Assembly (NCBI RefSeq): GCF_026914185.1
Contig: NC_070563.1
Span: forward strand, 1,426,001 to 1,490,000
Reading direction: 5' to 3'
Length of the DNA stretch: 64,000 nt
Source of the DNA: Puccinia triticina
Taxonomy: Eukaryota > Basidiomycota > Pucciniomycetes > Pucciniales > Pucciniaceae
Each line of letters opens with the position of its first letter. Position 1 is the first letter of the stretch. Shown piece after piece: positions 22,870-34,058 of the stretch. The notes beneath the pieces are model-generated. The model searched no databases, was not told the DNA's origin, and was given only the letters and a program-made list of their open reading frames with translations. Position numbers and translations under genes: made by a program.

Positions 22870-25800
22870 GTGGCCCTGTTGGATAGCGGGGCCGTAAGGT
22901 CAGTGGTGGGGAAAGGCTACCTTTCTTGTTTTTGTCCGGGATGGGAGAAATTTATCCTCCCCGTGCAGGCAGGGAAGTTCCGTAGCGCATCAGGTGCTCT
23001 GATTTCACTCGGAGTAGTAAATGTTCGACTTGTTTTTAGTGGCATCAAGATGGTAATCAAGTTTGTTGTCATGGATAACATGGCAGCTAAGTACTTCATC
23101 ATCGGTAACGACTATCTGCTCCATTACAAAATATCACTGATCAACTCGGAGAAACGCCAATTCACAATTGGGAAGCAAACCTTTGACTTCGACGAGTTAA
23201 TCAACGCAGTATCGGCTGATAAGTGTGAGGATCTCACGTTTGAGGGTGAAGTCCTGCGAGACTCAAAGATTAGCGGGGATATTACCAAAGCACAGCGCGG
23301 AGAGCTGGTACGAGCCCTGTCCGACAACAAGTGCGCCTTTGCGACTGCTGATCAGCCGTTTGGGTCAATCAAGGGACACGAGGTTGAGATCACTCTTACA
23401 GTTGACAAACCATATCCATTGGCCCTGCGGAAGTCTCCGTACCCGGCCAGCCCGCGCACTCGAGCGGCCATAGAGGAGCACATTGCCCTGCTCGTCAAGA
23501 TGGGCATACTCCGCAAGGTGGGTTCCAATGAAGGAGTTGCAATCACAACTCCGGTAATTATCGCATGGAACAAGGAGAAGTCGAGGCTAGTTGGTGATTT
23601 TCGCGCCCTGAACACGTATACGACTCCAGACCGGTATCCAATGCCTAAAATCACGGAGTCTTTGACAAAATTGCACGGTGCAAAGTACATCACGTGCATG
23701 GATGTCCTCAAGGGGTTTCATCAGAACACGGTCAGCGAGAGCAGCCGACAGTTCCTACGCATTATATTGCACATGGGGATCCATGAGTATCTCCGCATGC
23801 CGTTTGGGATCAAAAATGCGCCATCACATTTCCAGCGCATGATGGACACCGAATTCCGGCTGGAATTAAGCGAGCTCTGGTTAATCATCTATATTGACGA
23901 CATCATAGTATTCACGGATACATGGGATGAGCATGTGGCAAAGCTTTGCATTATCCTCCAGCGTGTTATTCGCATGGGGATGAAGATCTCTCTCACCAAG
24001 TGCTCGTTTGGGTTTTCAGAATTGAAAGCTCTGGGACATATTGTGAATGGTCTCTCCCTTGGCATTGATCAACACCGTGTAGTGGCAGTGCTGATGAAGC
24101 CCATACCGGTCACTATCAAAGAGCTACAGTCCTTCCTTGGATTTGCGGGCTACTACCGGTTGCATATCAAGGATTTCAACCGCATGGCTTCCTGCTTGTA
24201 TAAGATCTGCAGCCCTAACGCTACTTTTGAGATGACCTTGGAGAGGATCAAGGCTTATAAAGCGCTGCGAGTAGCACTGACCACAGCACCCCTGCTTTTT
24301 CACCCTGATCCTAAAAGGCCTTTCATACTGTACGTAGACGCCTGTATGGAGGGCATAGGCGCAGCCCTGCATCAAATCCAATTGATTGGAGACCAAGAGC
24401 AGGAAGGCCCTATTTGCTTTATATCTCGGCAGTTGAAAGAATCGGAGAAGCGATATGGTGCCTCACAGCTTGAGTGCTTATGTCTCGTCTGGGCCCTAGA
24501 AAAGCTGTACTATTATCTGGATGGATTTGTTTTCACCGTCATCACAGATTGTGTCGCGCTGAAGTCGTTGCTTAATATGAAAACACCTAGCCGTCATATG
24601 ATGCGCTGGCAGATCTCCATCCAGGAATGGCGAGGCTCTATGACTATCATACACCGGGATGGCTTGGTCCACAAGAACGCCGACGGGCTGTCGCGATGGG
24701 CCCTTCCTAATGACAAAGACAATCCCGCGTCAGACGAGGAGGACTCCCCTAGGGAGGTGCCAATAATGGCTATTAGTGTAAGCGGCCTGTCCAACAAATC
24801 TTGGGACTCTGTGGAACGTAGCTATGACGGTAACCGTAACACGGCGGCTCTAGTAGGAATTCTGCGCTCAAAGCACACGCAACAGGATTTAGTGGCCCAG
24901 CTAGAGGAACCCTGGAAGGCAAATTTTAGTGCAGGGCGTTTTATACTCTTGGACGGTTTGCTGTATCATCGCACCGGGAATCACTGTGCACTGGTATTAG
25001 TCGACGAGGATCACATACAAACAATGCTGCATGAATGTCACGATAACATTGCCGCCGGCCACTTTTCCAAAGACCGAACAGTGGAGAGGTTGCGAGTCTT
25101 GGCATGGTGGCCGGGATGGACCGTTAGAGTTGAGCAGTACTGCTCCAGCTGCGATTGCTGTCAAAAAGCGAATCGGGCCACGGGCAAGAGGTTTGGGCTC
25201 CTCCAGTCCATTGAGGAACCCAAGCAACGCTGGTAAGTTATTAATATGGACTTCGTAACAGCGCTGCCGGCTGGAGGGAAGGATAGTTTCAATGCAGTTC
25301 TCGTAGTCGTTGACAGGTTCTCCAAGCGCGCAAGGTTCCTGCCGTGTTACAAGGACAATACCGCCCTGGACGTGGCACTTATCTTCTGGAATAACATCAT
25401 CCATGATGTCGGATGTCCAAAGGTAATCATTACGGACCGCGACCCAAAATTTACATCAGAGTTTTGGCAAAGCCTGTTCCAACTGGTGGGAACTAAGTTG
25501 TCCTTCTCCACGGCCTATCATCCACAGACCGATGGCCTGGCAGAACGGATGATTCAGACGCTAGAAGATATGATTCGAAGGTACTGCGCGTTTGGCCTTC
25601 AATTCAAAGATAGCAAGGGATATACTCATGATTGGGTCTCCCTGTTACCTACGCTGGAATACGCTTACAACTCTAGCATACACGCGAGTACCGGTAAAAC
25701 ACCTTTCGAACTTGAGCGCGGCTGGATCCCGCGTATGCCGCGTGATCAAGTGCTCAGCAAGGCGGTGACATTACACCCTTCAGCCGAGCGCTTTCAGGAA

Positions 25801-26517
25801 ATGATGCTCAAGGCGGAGAAGCAGGCAAGCGACTGCTTGAATGAGGTGGTCGCGTACAACAAGGAACGCTGGGATAAGAACCATCGCGACCACGACATAA
25901 CGGTTGGTGACCGTGTCTTAGTATCAACCGTTAATTTTCAGAACTTGGGGGGTAATCGCAAGCTGAAAGACTTGTTTGTGGGTCCTTTTTTTGTGAAGGC
26001 TCTCCACGGGCGGAACGCAGTAGAGGTTATATTGACAGAGGGCTACAACCTCAAGCACCCCACATTCCCCGTTAGCCTACTGAAAAAATATGTGGTCCCT
26101 GGAGATAAGCGGGAGGCTCCGCCTCCAGTGGTACCTGAGACGCTATCAGAACCAGATTTGGATAAAGTTGCCTTTCCGATCTTGGACGAGAAGTTGGCCC
26201 GTGTCCAAGGACAGGATTGTTGCCTTTACCTGACAAGGTTCAAAGGTTTGACAGCAGATCATGATAAGTGGCTCCGGAAGGAGGCCATTGCTAATGCCAA
26301 TGTTTTACTGCAAAAATTTCGCGCCACAAAGAGACGCAACCCCGGCACAACTCCTATCAGAGCCGTGCTTTTTTGTGGGGGCAAATGTCAGCCCTTGGCT
26401 AGTCCAGACAGCGCCAAGGCTGACACCGCACGCACCACAGAAGGGCTGTGTGCGCATAATGCCGCTCCAAGCACAGAACGCGCCAAAGACAACGAGCGCG
26501 CGCGCGTGCGCAACTGA
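22870..26517 (+). pseudogene. Pol of Gypsy element, interrupted
   Basis: Pol copies element RNA into DNA and integrates it. Domains in order: aspartic protease with ALLDSGA at the start; reverse transcriptase with RYPMPKI, MPFGIKNAPSHFQ and the catalytic YIDD (about 23890); RNase H with ILYVDACMEGIGAALHQ (about 24325); integrase zinc region with HECH and CSSCDCC (about 25030-25160); integrase core with DFVTALP, ITDRDPKFTSEFW and HPQTDGLAERM (25246-25570); and a C-terminal chromodomain-like segment (YLTRFKGLTADHDKWL, about 26224-26272). Two stops lie in this frame, TGA at 22855-22857 upstream of the protease and TAA at 25234-25236 between integrase zinc region and core. There is no initiating ATG, so expression would depend on gag. 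Confidence 0.88.
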
Positions 26518-26533
26518 GTAAGAGTGCCATGAG

Positions 26534-27170
26534 TGTCATACCCGGCTGGGTAACACTCACGGGTTATCGAGCTCAAGTGAGCACAATCCACGGGAAAGTT
26601 CCACGCGTGGATTTAGTTGTCAAAGTTCGAGTGAGTACAATCCATGCGGATGTTCTACGCGTGGATTTAGTTCAACAAGAACGTCGTGGAGACACAACGC
26701 CTAAGTGCGGCCAGCATCTTTTGCTATAAGAGACCTGGGGCCTCCGCCCCACAAAAGGTCCACTAGATTATATTCTAGATTACAACGCCCGTCTACCTTG
26801 TTTTGATACAAACGACTGGGGCTTTTATCTATAGTTATCTCATCTTCCTTTATACCTTTAAGACTTCTTCTCCTCGCCTCCCTTGACTCCGCCTCCGCCT
26901 CCAACTCCCTTTTCCGCCTTCACCTCCGCCGTTCTCAACTACCCTTTCTCCCTGGTTCATTCCGCTCGCTACCTTATTAGGTAAGCTAGAGCTTTTCTTC
27001 TACGAACCTTCTTAGGTTCAGGTACGACTTAGCTCTACCAGCCCCTTCACCGGAGGCGCGGCTTTCTCCTCCCGCATCGCGGTCGAGTCGAGCGTGTTTT
27101 CCTCTTTAGGAACTCACATCTCTGTTCTTGTCTATTCAGGGCGTCGCCACTTTAGAGAAGCGCCCTGACA
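26534..27170 (+). repeat. 3' LTR of Gypsy element
   Basis: 637 bp, same length as the 5' LTR, about 14 substitutions from it by eye. The 936-bp match 18847-19782 versus 26235-27170 includes this LTR and shows no length change. Confidence 0.9.
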
Positions 27171-27487
27171 AGGAAGCTAAAAAATTGTGGATGGATTAAA
27201 TTTGTCTAATCCAGGAGCCCTCCACGTTTCTTTGGTGAGAGGAGGCTGTTGCACTCTCTAGCACAGCTTGGCAGCACTCCCTTAAGGAGGTAGCATTGCC
27301 AGTGGAAGTTAGTACCCACCAGAATAATCTTGAACATCCGCTTATCTTGAATCTGCTCAGTCTATCTCTCTCTTTCTGTCTCTATCTTATATTTGTAGTT
27401 TCTTTATCCCAAGAAATCCAAATATTTCCCCCCCTTCTTCTTGTGTCCTGCTGTCACTATAGAGACTCAGGCTCACATGTATCATGG
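27171..27487. other. Spacer after Gypsy element
   Basis: No gene or repeat is recognised apart from pyrimidine-rich tracts. Confidence 0.35.
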
Positions 27488-27743
27488 GGTGACAAGGGGA
27501 GCTGGGGGAGCTGGATCATTGGTTGTGGGTTGAGCTGGGTGACCTGTAAATTTGGGTGGGATTAGGAGCTGGGTGAGCTGGATATTTGGGTCCAGGGAGG
27601 CCTGGGTGAGATGGATTTTGGTTGAGGGGGGAGCTGGGTGAGCTGGAATATGGACTGGAAGTGCAGGAGCTGACCCAGCCAGCTCTGGTGGGTATTCCAT
27701 TCCAAATGGAGGATGAGATCCTGTTTTCCTCCATTTGGAATGG
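27488..27743 (-). repeat. Short CCAGCTC element, second copy
   Basis: Read on the minus strand this starts with CCATTCCAAATGGAGGAAAA and continues into CCAGCTC-type repeats, matching the start of the 15857 element. It has only about 200 bp of array. Confidence 0.7.
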
Positions 27744-28617
27744 AAGATTTCCTTAGACAAAACTCCACTTGCAAGGCTAGTTCACGTAATTGTTGGGCCC
27801 ACCTGCAATAGTTGCTGCCGTCGGCGAGAAGGATGTCTTATTCCCAGATGAGCTTTACCGCCAACAATATGTTTGAGGTGGTGGTCCGGCGGTCTTCTTT
27901 GGCTAATCAACAATTGCGAGTGTTGTCAATAGCTTGGTCCAAGATATCTAGGGTGGCGGTTCAGCTTGAGGGTGCATTGGGGGAAACTGATTGTTGGGTT
28001 ATGGCGTGGTTGGGGAGGGATGTTGAGGGAAGTTGGGCGGTAGGGGATGGTAGGGATAGGGATATGGCATGTAATGAAAAGGGGGATAGTATCCATATGG
28101 CGAGTTGGCGAAGTCAGGCATTGGTGGATTGTTTGCTTGAACTGTACGGGTACGGGGTAGGTGCGGAGGAGTCTTGTGATCCTCATTTATTTTTGGAGGA
28201 TTTGTGATTGTGGTGTCCTCAGCATTGGTTGGTGTTGACATGGGTTTGGAAGGAGATATGGGGTTGGGGTTTGGGATGGTAGGAGTGGGAGTTGGAACTT
28301 TTTTTTTGACAGAGTGACAGATGCAGCGGAAGAGTTGAAAGGGGTGGGGTTGAAATGGTAATGGGGAATTGGGGGAGTTGGCTGACAAAGGGGTATGTAG
28401 GCAATTGGTTTTTTTTGTTTGGGGGGGTATGGGTTTGTTCAAGGACCAGCAAGAAAAGGTATGTTCAAAGTATCTTGATTGTGGATGTGTGTTGATGTAG
28501 GGAGACCACCGGTCTGAGCTTGTATTCTTGGCTATGCTGGTTGAGTTGAATCAGGAGAGATAGGATTTGTGGGATGGGTGGATGGGTTGGAATTGGGTTT
28601 AGGATGATTGGACATAG
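27744..28617 (-). pseudogene. Proline-rich reading-frame fragment, unidentified
   Basis: On the minus strand a 147-codon frame (28442-27999) is very rich in Pro, Asn and Thr and contains YPYPYHPLPPNFPQHPSPTT. It ends at a stop, and apparent continuation in other frames (28186-27926) suggests decay. Such low-complexity segments occur in transposon-encoded and nuclear proteins of fungi. I see no domain that would name it. Confidence 0.3.
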
Positions 28618-28779
28618 TGGATGACTTCCCGTGGGCTAAAAAGCCAGATCTGTCAGGCCAGGTTAAACCTTACTGGCTGGTGAGAACTTGATCTCAATCA
28701 CTTTTCACCAGCAAGTAAGGTTTAGATCTGTGAAATCTTAGTCTGTACGGGGGGCATAGATCCTACGGGAAGTCTTCCA
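28618..28779. mobile_element. Inverted-repeat MITE, TGGATGACTTCCCGT family
   Basis: The ends TGGATGACTTCCCGT (28618-28632) and ACGGGAAGTCTTCCA (28765-28779) are inverted repeats with one mismatch. The interior has AGATCTG words on both sides and a palindromic centre around CTGGTGA...TCACCAG. Length is 162 bp, non-coding. Confidence 0.75.
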
Positions 28780-29461
28780 GTAAGATAAAGAGACAAACTT
28801 TGATATGCAAGTCTTGGAAGCCTTGTACGTTGAAAAGAAAGAGTCAATGAAGAAAGGAAATACTTGGGACTCTTTATCTGTCTGTACTTTGAAGCTACGC
28901 CTTAACTGGCCAGGAGAAGGGTAAAATTTGACAAAAACAGATAAAAAGAACTCTTTTTTTCTTGCAACAAGGGTTCAATCTTGTTGGTACCTTTCAACCT
29001 TCACGACGCTACTGGGGAATTATGACAAAGATAGGTGAAATAATTTTTGGGAATGAAAAGGAAATGTATGCTGATTTATTTGGACAATTCAATGAGCAAA
29101 AAACTTTAAGGGTTCATAAACTGTTGTGATATGCACGCACAGGATGATGATACATTGCTTGTAGAGGATAGATAGAGGTATATATATGTCTAGCTACAAG
29201 CATGTCTACGCCACAGTCAACTACATATAGGACTATAGATACAAGCATATCTATGTCCTGACAAGCAGTACGGCAAACAAGGAATTCCCCAAGAACCAAG
29301 CTCCAGTTAAAATGCCTTGGCCAATGCTGCTCACATATCCAATCCCGATTATGAGGACAGATACCTGAGGCCAAGATGGTCAGCCACCCTCGCCCTTCAG
29401 GGCTTCAGAAGAGGTGGGCTGGTTTTTTTTTCTGTGAGGGGTGAAAGGGAATTGGGGCATA
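28780..29461. other. Spacer, no gene recognised
   Basis: A short palindromic patch occurs around 29155-29250 (TACAAGCAT and TATGTC words repeated). No coding frame with a domain was found. Confidence 0.35.
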
Positions 29462-29679
29462 ACACTGCCAGCATATTTGGCTGGGATGAAGTCATCCCAG
29501 TTTGACTGGGATGCACTCAACCAATTTAAAATGGGTTGATCTCATCCAATGAAATACAAAACCAAGGGGGGTACCTTGGATTGATATTTCATCAGTTGAG
29601 ATCAACCAAGTTTAAATTGGTTGATTTCATCCCAGTTTAACTGGGATAACCTCAACCCAGCCAATTATGCCGGCAGTGT
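29462..29679. mobile_element. Palindromic MITE with ATA target duplication
   Basis: The ends ACACTGCC and GGCAGTGT are exact inverted repeats, and inner arms such as TTGGCTGGGATGA, ATCCCAGT and CAACCAATTTAAA pair across the whole 218 bp. ATA flanks both ends (29459-29461 and 29680-29682). A 3-bp A+T duplication would fit PIF/Harbinger-type elements, but that is inference. Confidence 0.65.
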
Positions 29680-29898
29680 ATAAAAAGCCACAAAAGCCCC
29701 CAGCTCTCAGGCAAAAAGTACAACATAAGTCATAAGCCTCTCCTACGGAGAGCCCTCCGGGCTATTGAGAGTAGATTGTCTGCTCAGTTGCAGCGTACCT
29801 GTCCTTGAACCACAATGCCAATGTTAAATGCACTTAGTTTGCAACCTCTTGCATGTTATGTGTGTCATCACCTCAAACTCATTTCCATGCAATGTCTA

Positions 29899-30003
29899 AT
29901 TAGCTGATCAATGGTTATATATAGAGCATCACTCATGAATGCTCAGAATGTGAGTTTGACTCTCACAGTACACAAGGTTGTGGGTTCAATACCCACCTCA
30001 CTT
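29899..30003 (+). repeat. tRNA-derived sequence with two T-arm-like hairpins
   Basis: TTAGCTGATCAATGGTTA is A-box-like. Two T-arm-like hairpins follow: GTGAG-TTTGACT-CTCAC and GTGGG-TTCAATA-CCCAC. Two T arms in a row rule out a normal tRNA and suggest a tRNA-derived SINE or a fused pair. The flanks (GAGAGCCCTCCGGGC near 29752 and GGACCCTCCGTTTGAG near 30047) resemble the continuous sequence at about 49270-49320, as if this block had been inserted there. Confidence 0.45.
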
Positions 30004-30112
30004 GGACCTTTCTTTTCAATTATTCAATATGGGCAGTGTCCCCCGGACCCTCCGTTTGAGAGGCTTAGTTAAGTTAGGGGGGACTTGTGTCAAGTTAACA
30101 CACAAAGTCATA

Positions 30113-30296
30113 CAGTGACCCCGCCATGTAAGCATTCACGATGTAAGCATAATCACGATGTAAGCATAGCATAAATGTAGATTTCCCGCGACCATTCTCT
30201 TGGTTTTGCTGGGATTTTACCTCGATAAGAAGCATACCGCGATGTAAGCATAGGATTTTTGTCCACCATCCTTATGCTTACATGGCGGGGTCACTG
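30113..30296. mobile_element. Tc1/mariner-like MITE
   Basis: Perfect terminal inverted repeats start CAGTGACCCCGCCATGTAAG and extend to GCAT. The element is flanked by TA on both sides (30111-30112 and 30297-30298). The 184-bp body has subterminal CGCGATGTAAGCATA or CACGATGTAAGCATA words and no coding capacity. TA duplication and CAGT ends are those of the Tc1/mariner superfamily. Confidence 0.82.
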
Positions 30297-30298
30297 TA

Positions 30299-31570
30299 CC
30301 ATCCATATGGCTTCTGCTTCGCAGTCACTGAACCCAAATTTGCCTTGATCAGCCAGTCATCGCATACTCGATCGGCCGGTCTTCGGCGTGCGACTCAAAT
30401 CGATCGGTATTCTTTCTGGTAATTCCGTGTGGTGATGTGTACAACAATTGAAATCGTTAGTGTAAATAAAATGCCTCATACGGTCTCCATAGGGTGATAT
30501 GTATGATGATGTACAATTCGACAGGTGGCCAGGGCCTTCCAGCGGGCATGAATCTGATCTGTTTATTAGCAGTAATGCCTGTTCAAGTTGAGGTCGAGTC
30601 CGGCTCGGAGAATACTTCAGCAGGTGCTGCTCGCTTGGCATGGAGCAGAGGCAACATGGAGCACAACTCACTGGAAGAACTCCGGTTAGAAAGCAAAATC
30701 TACTCCTGAGTCTTGACATGCATGACACTTTTGTCATAGGAATCCCCCGGTATGTTGGGTGGATGTCTGTTGGGACTTAGTGGCGCTTGGACCCTGGACA
30801 AATGACACCGACAATCCAGCAGAGAATGTGCATATGCGCTCGGGGTCCAGCAGGGTTCAGTCCGTCTCTCGGGCAACCTAACGCAATCAACTGACGCGTC
30901 AACAGGCGTCAACTCACTTCTCGTCACCCCAAAATGTGTTGTCCCTGGGTTTTCGGCCTGGGCGATGGCAGTCTTCTGATCGCACAGCCGGCAGTTTCCA
31001 ATTAGAGGAAAGCTCAGACAGGGAAGTAAGTTGAAGAGCATCGCATTCAAATGTATCACGATTAAGGGTTCATGATAATGCCCTTTGATGCGTGAAGGCT
31101 GAAGTTGTTGATCAATATCTTACCTATCATTTACACACATCGGCATAGCACCTGCTGCTAATACATCACATGAGACCCTGGGTGGCTCACAGGGGCCAGG
31201 GTTGATCAGATCTTGAACCACTTCCCGAAATTCCAATGCCGCTTCTACCTTCTTCTTGGTGCGGAATCCCCGAATATGTAGAGTCATGGTGACTCTGAGG
31301 CTGTAGGACCAGAGCAGTACGTACAGCTAATCTGGCAGTCACGAACTCCACGCCCACGGGTGAGCCACCCGTCCTACTGGCCGTGGGCAGGGTCAAGTAG
31401 ATAAATACCACCCACTTCCTTCATCCATCTTCTCCCTCCTCACCAATTACCCACTACTCGTCCCTCACCGCAGATCTAGTATTGCTCTTACTGCCGCACA
31501 AGGCTAACTACTCTCTTTATTGACCCAGCAGAGACTCATTCCTGGACATTTCAATCTCTGCAACAACATC
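30299..31570. other. Intergenic, upstream of secreted-protein gene
   Basis: Frames at 30737-30357 and 31059-30700 (minus) have no domain and no supporting context. The last 150 bases before 31571 are pyrimidine-rich and include GTAGATAAATACC near 31396, a possible promoter region. Confidence 0.35.
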
Positions 31571-32403
31571 ATGCTCAAGAATTCACTCTTCAGTTCCTTG
31601 ATGGTTGGACTCGTTTGCATGAGTCTTACAGTCTTATCTGCCACCGTTGAAAAACCATCCTCGGCAAAGTATCAGGTAGAATGCACTCAGCGCTGGTCAA
31701 CTTTAGACGACTACAAGGATCAATACGCCGTTTGTACGTCCGAAGAACTCCCTCTTCCAAGAACTTAGTTTTAATAAGTAATTGTCTTCCCACCGTTGAT
31801 GTTTCAGCTTGCGACAATCACAACTCAAACACCTGCGACGACAGGACTTGTCACATGGGTGGTCCATCGGGTACCGTTGATGCCAATCCTAGTAAGCGTT
31901 AACAACTTCTGTCTCCCAAAAAAAAATCTTGTGCCTTCAGTCCTCTCCTAACTTTCTTCAAAATTGGCTTGGGGTGGTTTAAGTCGGCATGCAGCTCTTC
32001 CTTGATCAATGTGCGAAGAGTGATGACCAAGGCAAGAAATTATCCGATCGAAATTACCGAATTTTTTCAAGAGCTTACCAAATCAACCACTCAACGAAGA
32101 GTATCCTAGGTACGTTCTCCGCGACCGGCAAACTCCTTAGATCTTCGGACTAACCTCATCGCTTTTTCTACGCGAACCTCGCAGCTTTTGGCTTTGCGCA
32201 AAATGATAAAACCTCGAAAGACAGGTTTTTCAATTGTACCTTGGACCAAGCCGCTGGTATTAATACCCGTAGAGTTTGTAAGTTTTCCAACTGGTTGTCA
32301 AGTCAGGAGAGAGAGCGAGTAAAACTCAAGTTTAATTCCCTATATCTATCATTTTCGTACACGCGCAGGGTGCGATTCTTGCTCCCTCACATACGCCTCT
32401 TAA
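31571..32403 (+). CDS. Small secreted cysteine-rich protein, candidate effector
   Basis: I do not recognise the family. Five exons join in frame: 31571-31733, 31808-31891, 31984-32109, 32185-32277, 32369-32403 (501 bp, 166 aa), each intron GT-AG and 70-95 bp. Residues 1-24 form a signal peptide with a hydrophobic core (SLMVGLVCMSLTVLSA). The mature part has eight cysteines spread over all five exons, compatible with four disulfides, and no membrane segment or anchor signal. Small size, signal peptide and even cysteine number are typical of secreted proteins of plant-associated fungi, hence candidate effector; this is inference. The short last exon and its stop (32401-32403) are the least certain part. 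The chosen ATG is the only one leading the signal peptide. Confidence 0.6.
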
Positions 32404-32784
32404 ATGGTTCGCTTTCCCATTCCTTGATCGGTATCCCCGCATAACTACAAACACGAAAAGTACAGATAAATAAATAAACATGAACAAAAAAGAAAAGGTT
32501 GTAGCTAAAGTTAGTCTCGCCATGGCTGTTGATCACTAACGTCCAGTCGAGATATGCGGTTCCCTTTTTTCTTTGAATTGTTCCTTCAACATACGGACAT
32601 TCTATTTGATGTCGACAACATAAACATGTATACTCCCTAGAAATTTACAATCATGAGTTCCTCCAAACCAAAGTGTTCCACCGGCCAGTTTGAATGTTCA
32701 ACGCTGTCGACATGTTTTCGTGATATTCCGTTGGGACGTTTTTGTTCCGCTGGAATTCAAAGTGGGAGCCTGAGTGTTTCATTC
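32404..32784. other. Intergenic between convergent genes
   Basis: A 3' spacer between the secreted-protein gene and the RCC1-like gene on the opposite strand. No feature is seen. Confidence 0.4.
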
Positions 32785-34058
32785 CTAATTGACCAAGAGC
32801 ATCTGGACAGCATGGTAAATTTCCGTGGGTTTTTGGAATAACCTGGTTGACGAGAATGTTTCCAACCCACGCAACTTACTTGAACCTGTTACCCAGACTC
32901 CAGAAGAAGCCAGTACCACAGTATGTTCACTTCCACAGCGGGCGTCAATCACGTCGATAATGTCGCCAGCCTCCCCATTTCCTCCAAGATCAATCAAGAT
33001 AGGAGTTGTTGTGTCAATCTTTGAGCTCCCGACACCACATTGGCCTTTTCGATTGTGACCAAAAGTGTAAAGTTCGCCACCTTTACCCAGGGCCAGACTG
33101 TGGAATAAGCCGCAATCGATGCTTGATAGAGCTGGAAGATTTTCGATCCTCTGAGGTTCATCAACTGAAACCGAACGAGATCCAATTCCTAGTTGGCCGA
33201 ACCTGTTATCGCCAAAAGTATACAAGGTGGAATGGTAATCGGGATCATCATTTTCCGGTCGATGATTCAGCGTGGAGGGCGTGTGAGTTAGTATAAGGAA
33301 GTGTGAAGCACCCGAGGAAAGTTGTATTTCCGTCTGCCCCAGCAGGGAGCTTTCCAACTTGATGGATTTCGGGTTAGAATTGGGTTTGACGCCATCATGA
33401 CAAAAGTCTAGTAGCTCTTGAAAACCTGGCCACAGTTCGAGATGATGAGATAGTTGCTTTTCTGTTTTCAAATCGAACGTCCGACTACCTTCAGCTGACA
33501 AGGCGGCCAAGACTTCTCCATTGTCACTGATCGTAACGGCTTGATAGCGCGGGGAGTTGCCTATTAAATTAAAGTTAATTCTTTCTGGAGACTCATTCGA
33601 AGCTTGGGCCTTCATCAAATTGAACGGGTTGATCGTTCCGTCTTTTGCGAGATAACCCAGAATTGTGGTCGTCCCAAGCCATTGTTTTACTTGATCGACC
33701 GGATGTTGTATTCGAATATTTTTGACGCTTGATTGATTTTCGCCGTCAAAGCCCCAAATTTCCAGGTAACTTGATTCTGAAGTGCTTTCGCCCGACCTGA
33801 TTTTGACATTAACACAAACCATCAATAGTCGCAACACCGTATCGTATTCTAGGTGAACACGAACTTGTAATAGTGAACCAGGGTTTGTGAATCGGTCACA
33901 AGAAGAACTTCTACCGATGTCTCACTTGGAATCCTCGTGTCCTTCAAGTTTCTTGGATGTCCAATTTTCTTCGTTGAGTTCGTCCTATCATCCGGGTCCA
34001 GTTGATGGAATAAATTCGATCCAAACACGCAAACCCAAGGCTCCGTCCTAGCGGCCAT
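32785..34058 (-). CDS. RCC1-repeat beta-propeller protein (ATS1/RCCD1-like)
   Basis: RCC1 repeats fold into propellers that act in Ran exchange, tubulin or chromatin-linked regulation. Exons 34058-33865 and 33796-32785 join across a 68-bp GT-AG intron into 401 aa. The first blade starts at once (WVCVFGSNLFHQL, about residues 8-20). The C-terminal half has clear repeats: LYTFGDNRFGQLGIGSRS, a link DCGLFHSLALGKGGELYTFG, HNRKGQCGVGSS, then ARCGSEHTVVLASSGVWVTG. The middle is divergent. Length matches the yeast Ats1 or animal RCCD1 type rather than the longer nuclear Ran exchange factor, but the specific role is not established. The start codon lies 350 bp from the divergently transcribed membrane-protein gene, so the two may share a promoter region. 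Confidence 0.82.

Larger units (their letters stand above)
19146..27170 (+). mobile_element. Ty3/Gypsy LTR retrotransposon (chromodomain type)
   Basis: Two 637-bp direct repeats beginning TGTCATACCC and ending GCCCTGACA (19146-19782 and 26534-27170) bound gag and pol. The pol order protease, reverse transcriptase, RNase H, integrase, chromodomain is that of Ty3/Gypsy chromoviruses. The LTRs differ at about 14 positions by eye, mostly transitions. The left flank is another copy of the element, so a target duplication cannot be tested. No clear polypurine tract precedes the 3' LTR. Frame breaks make this copy non-coding as a whole. Confidence 0.9.
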
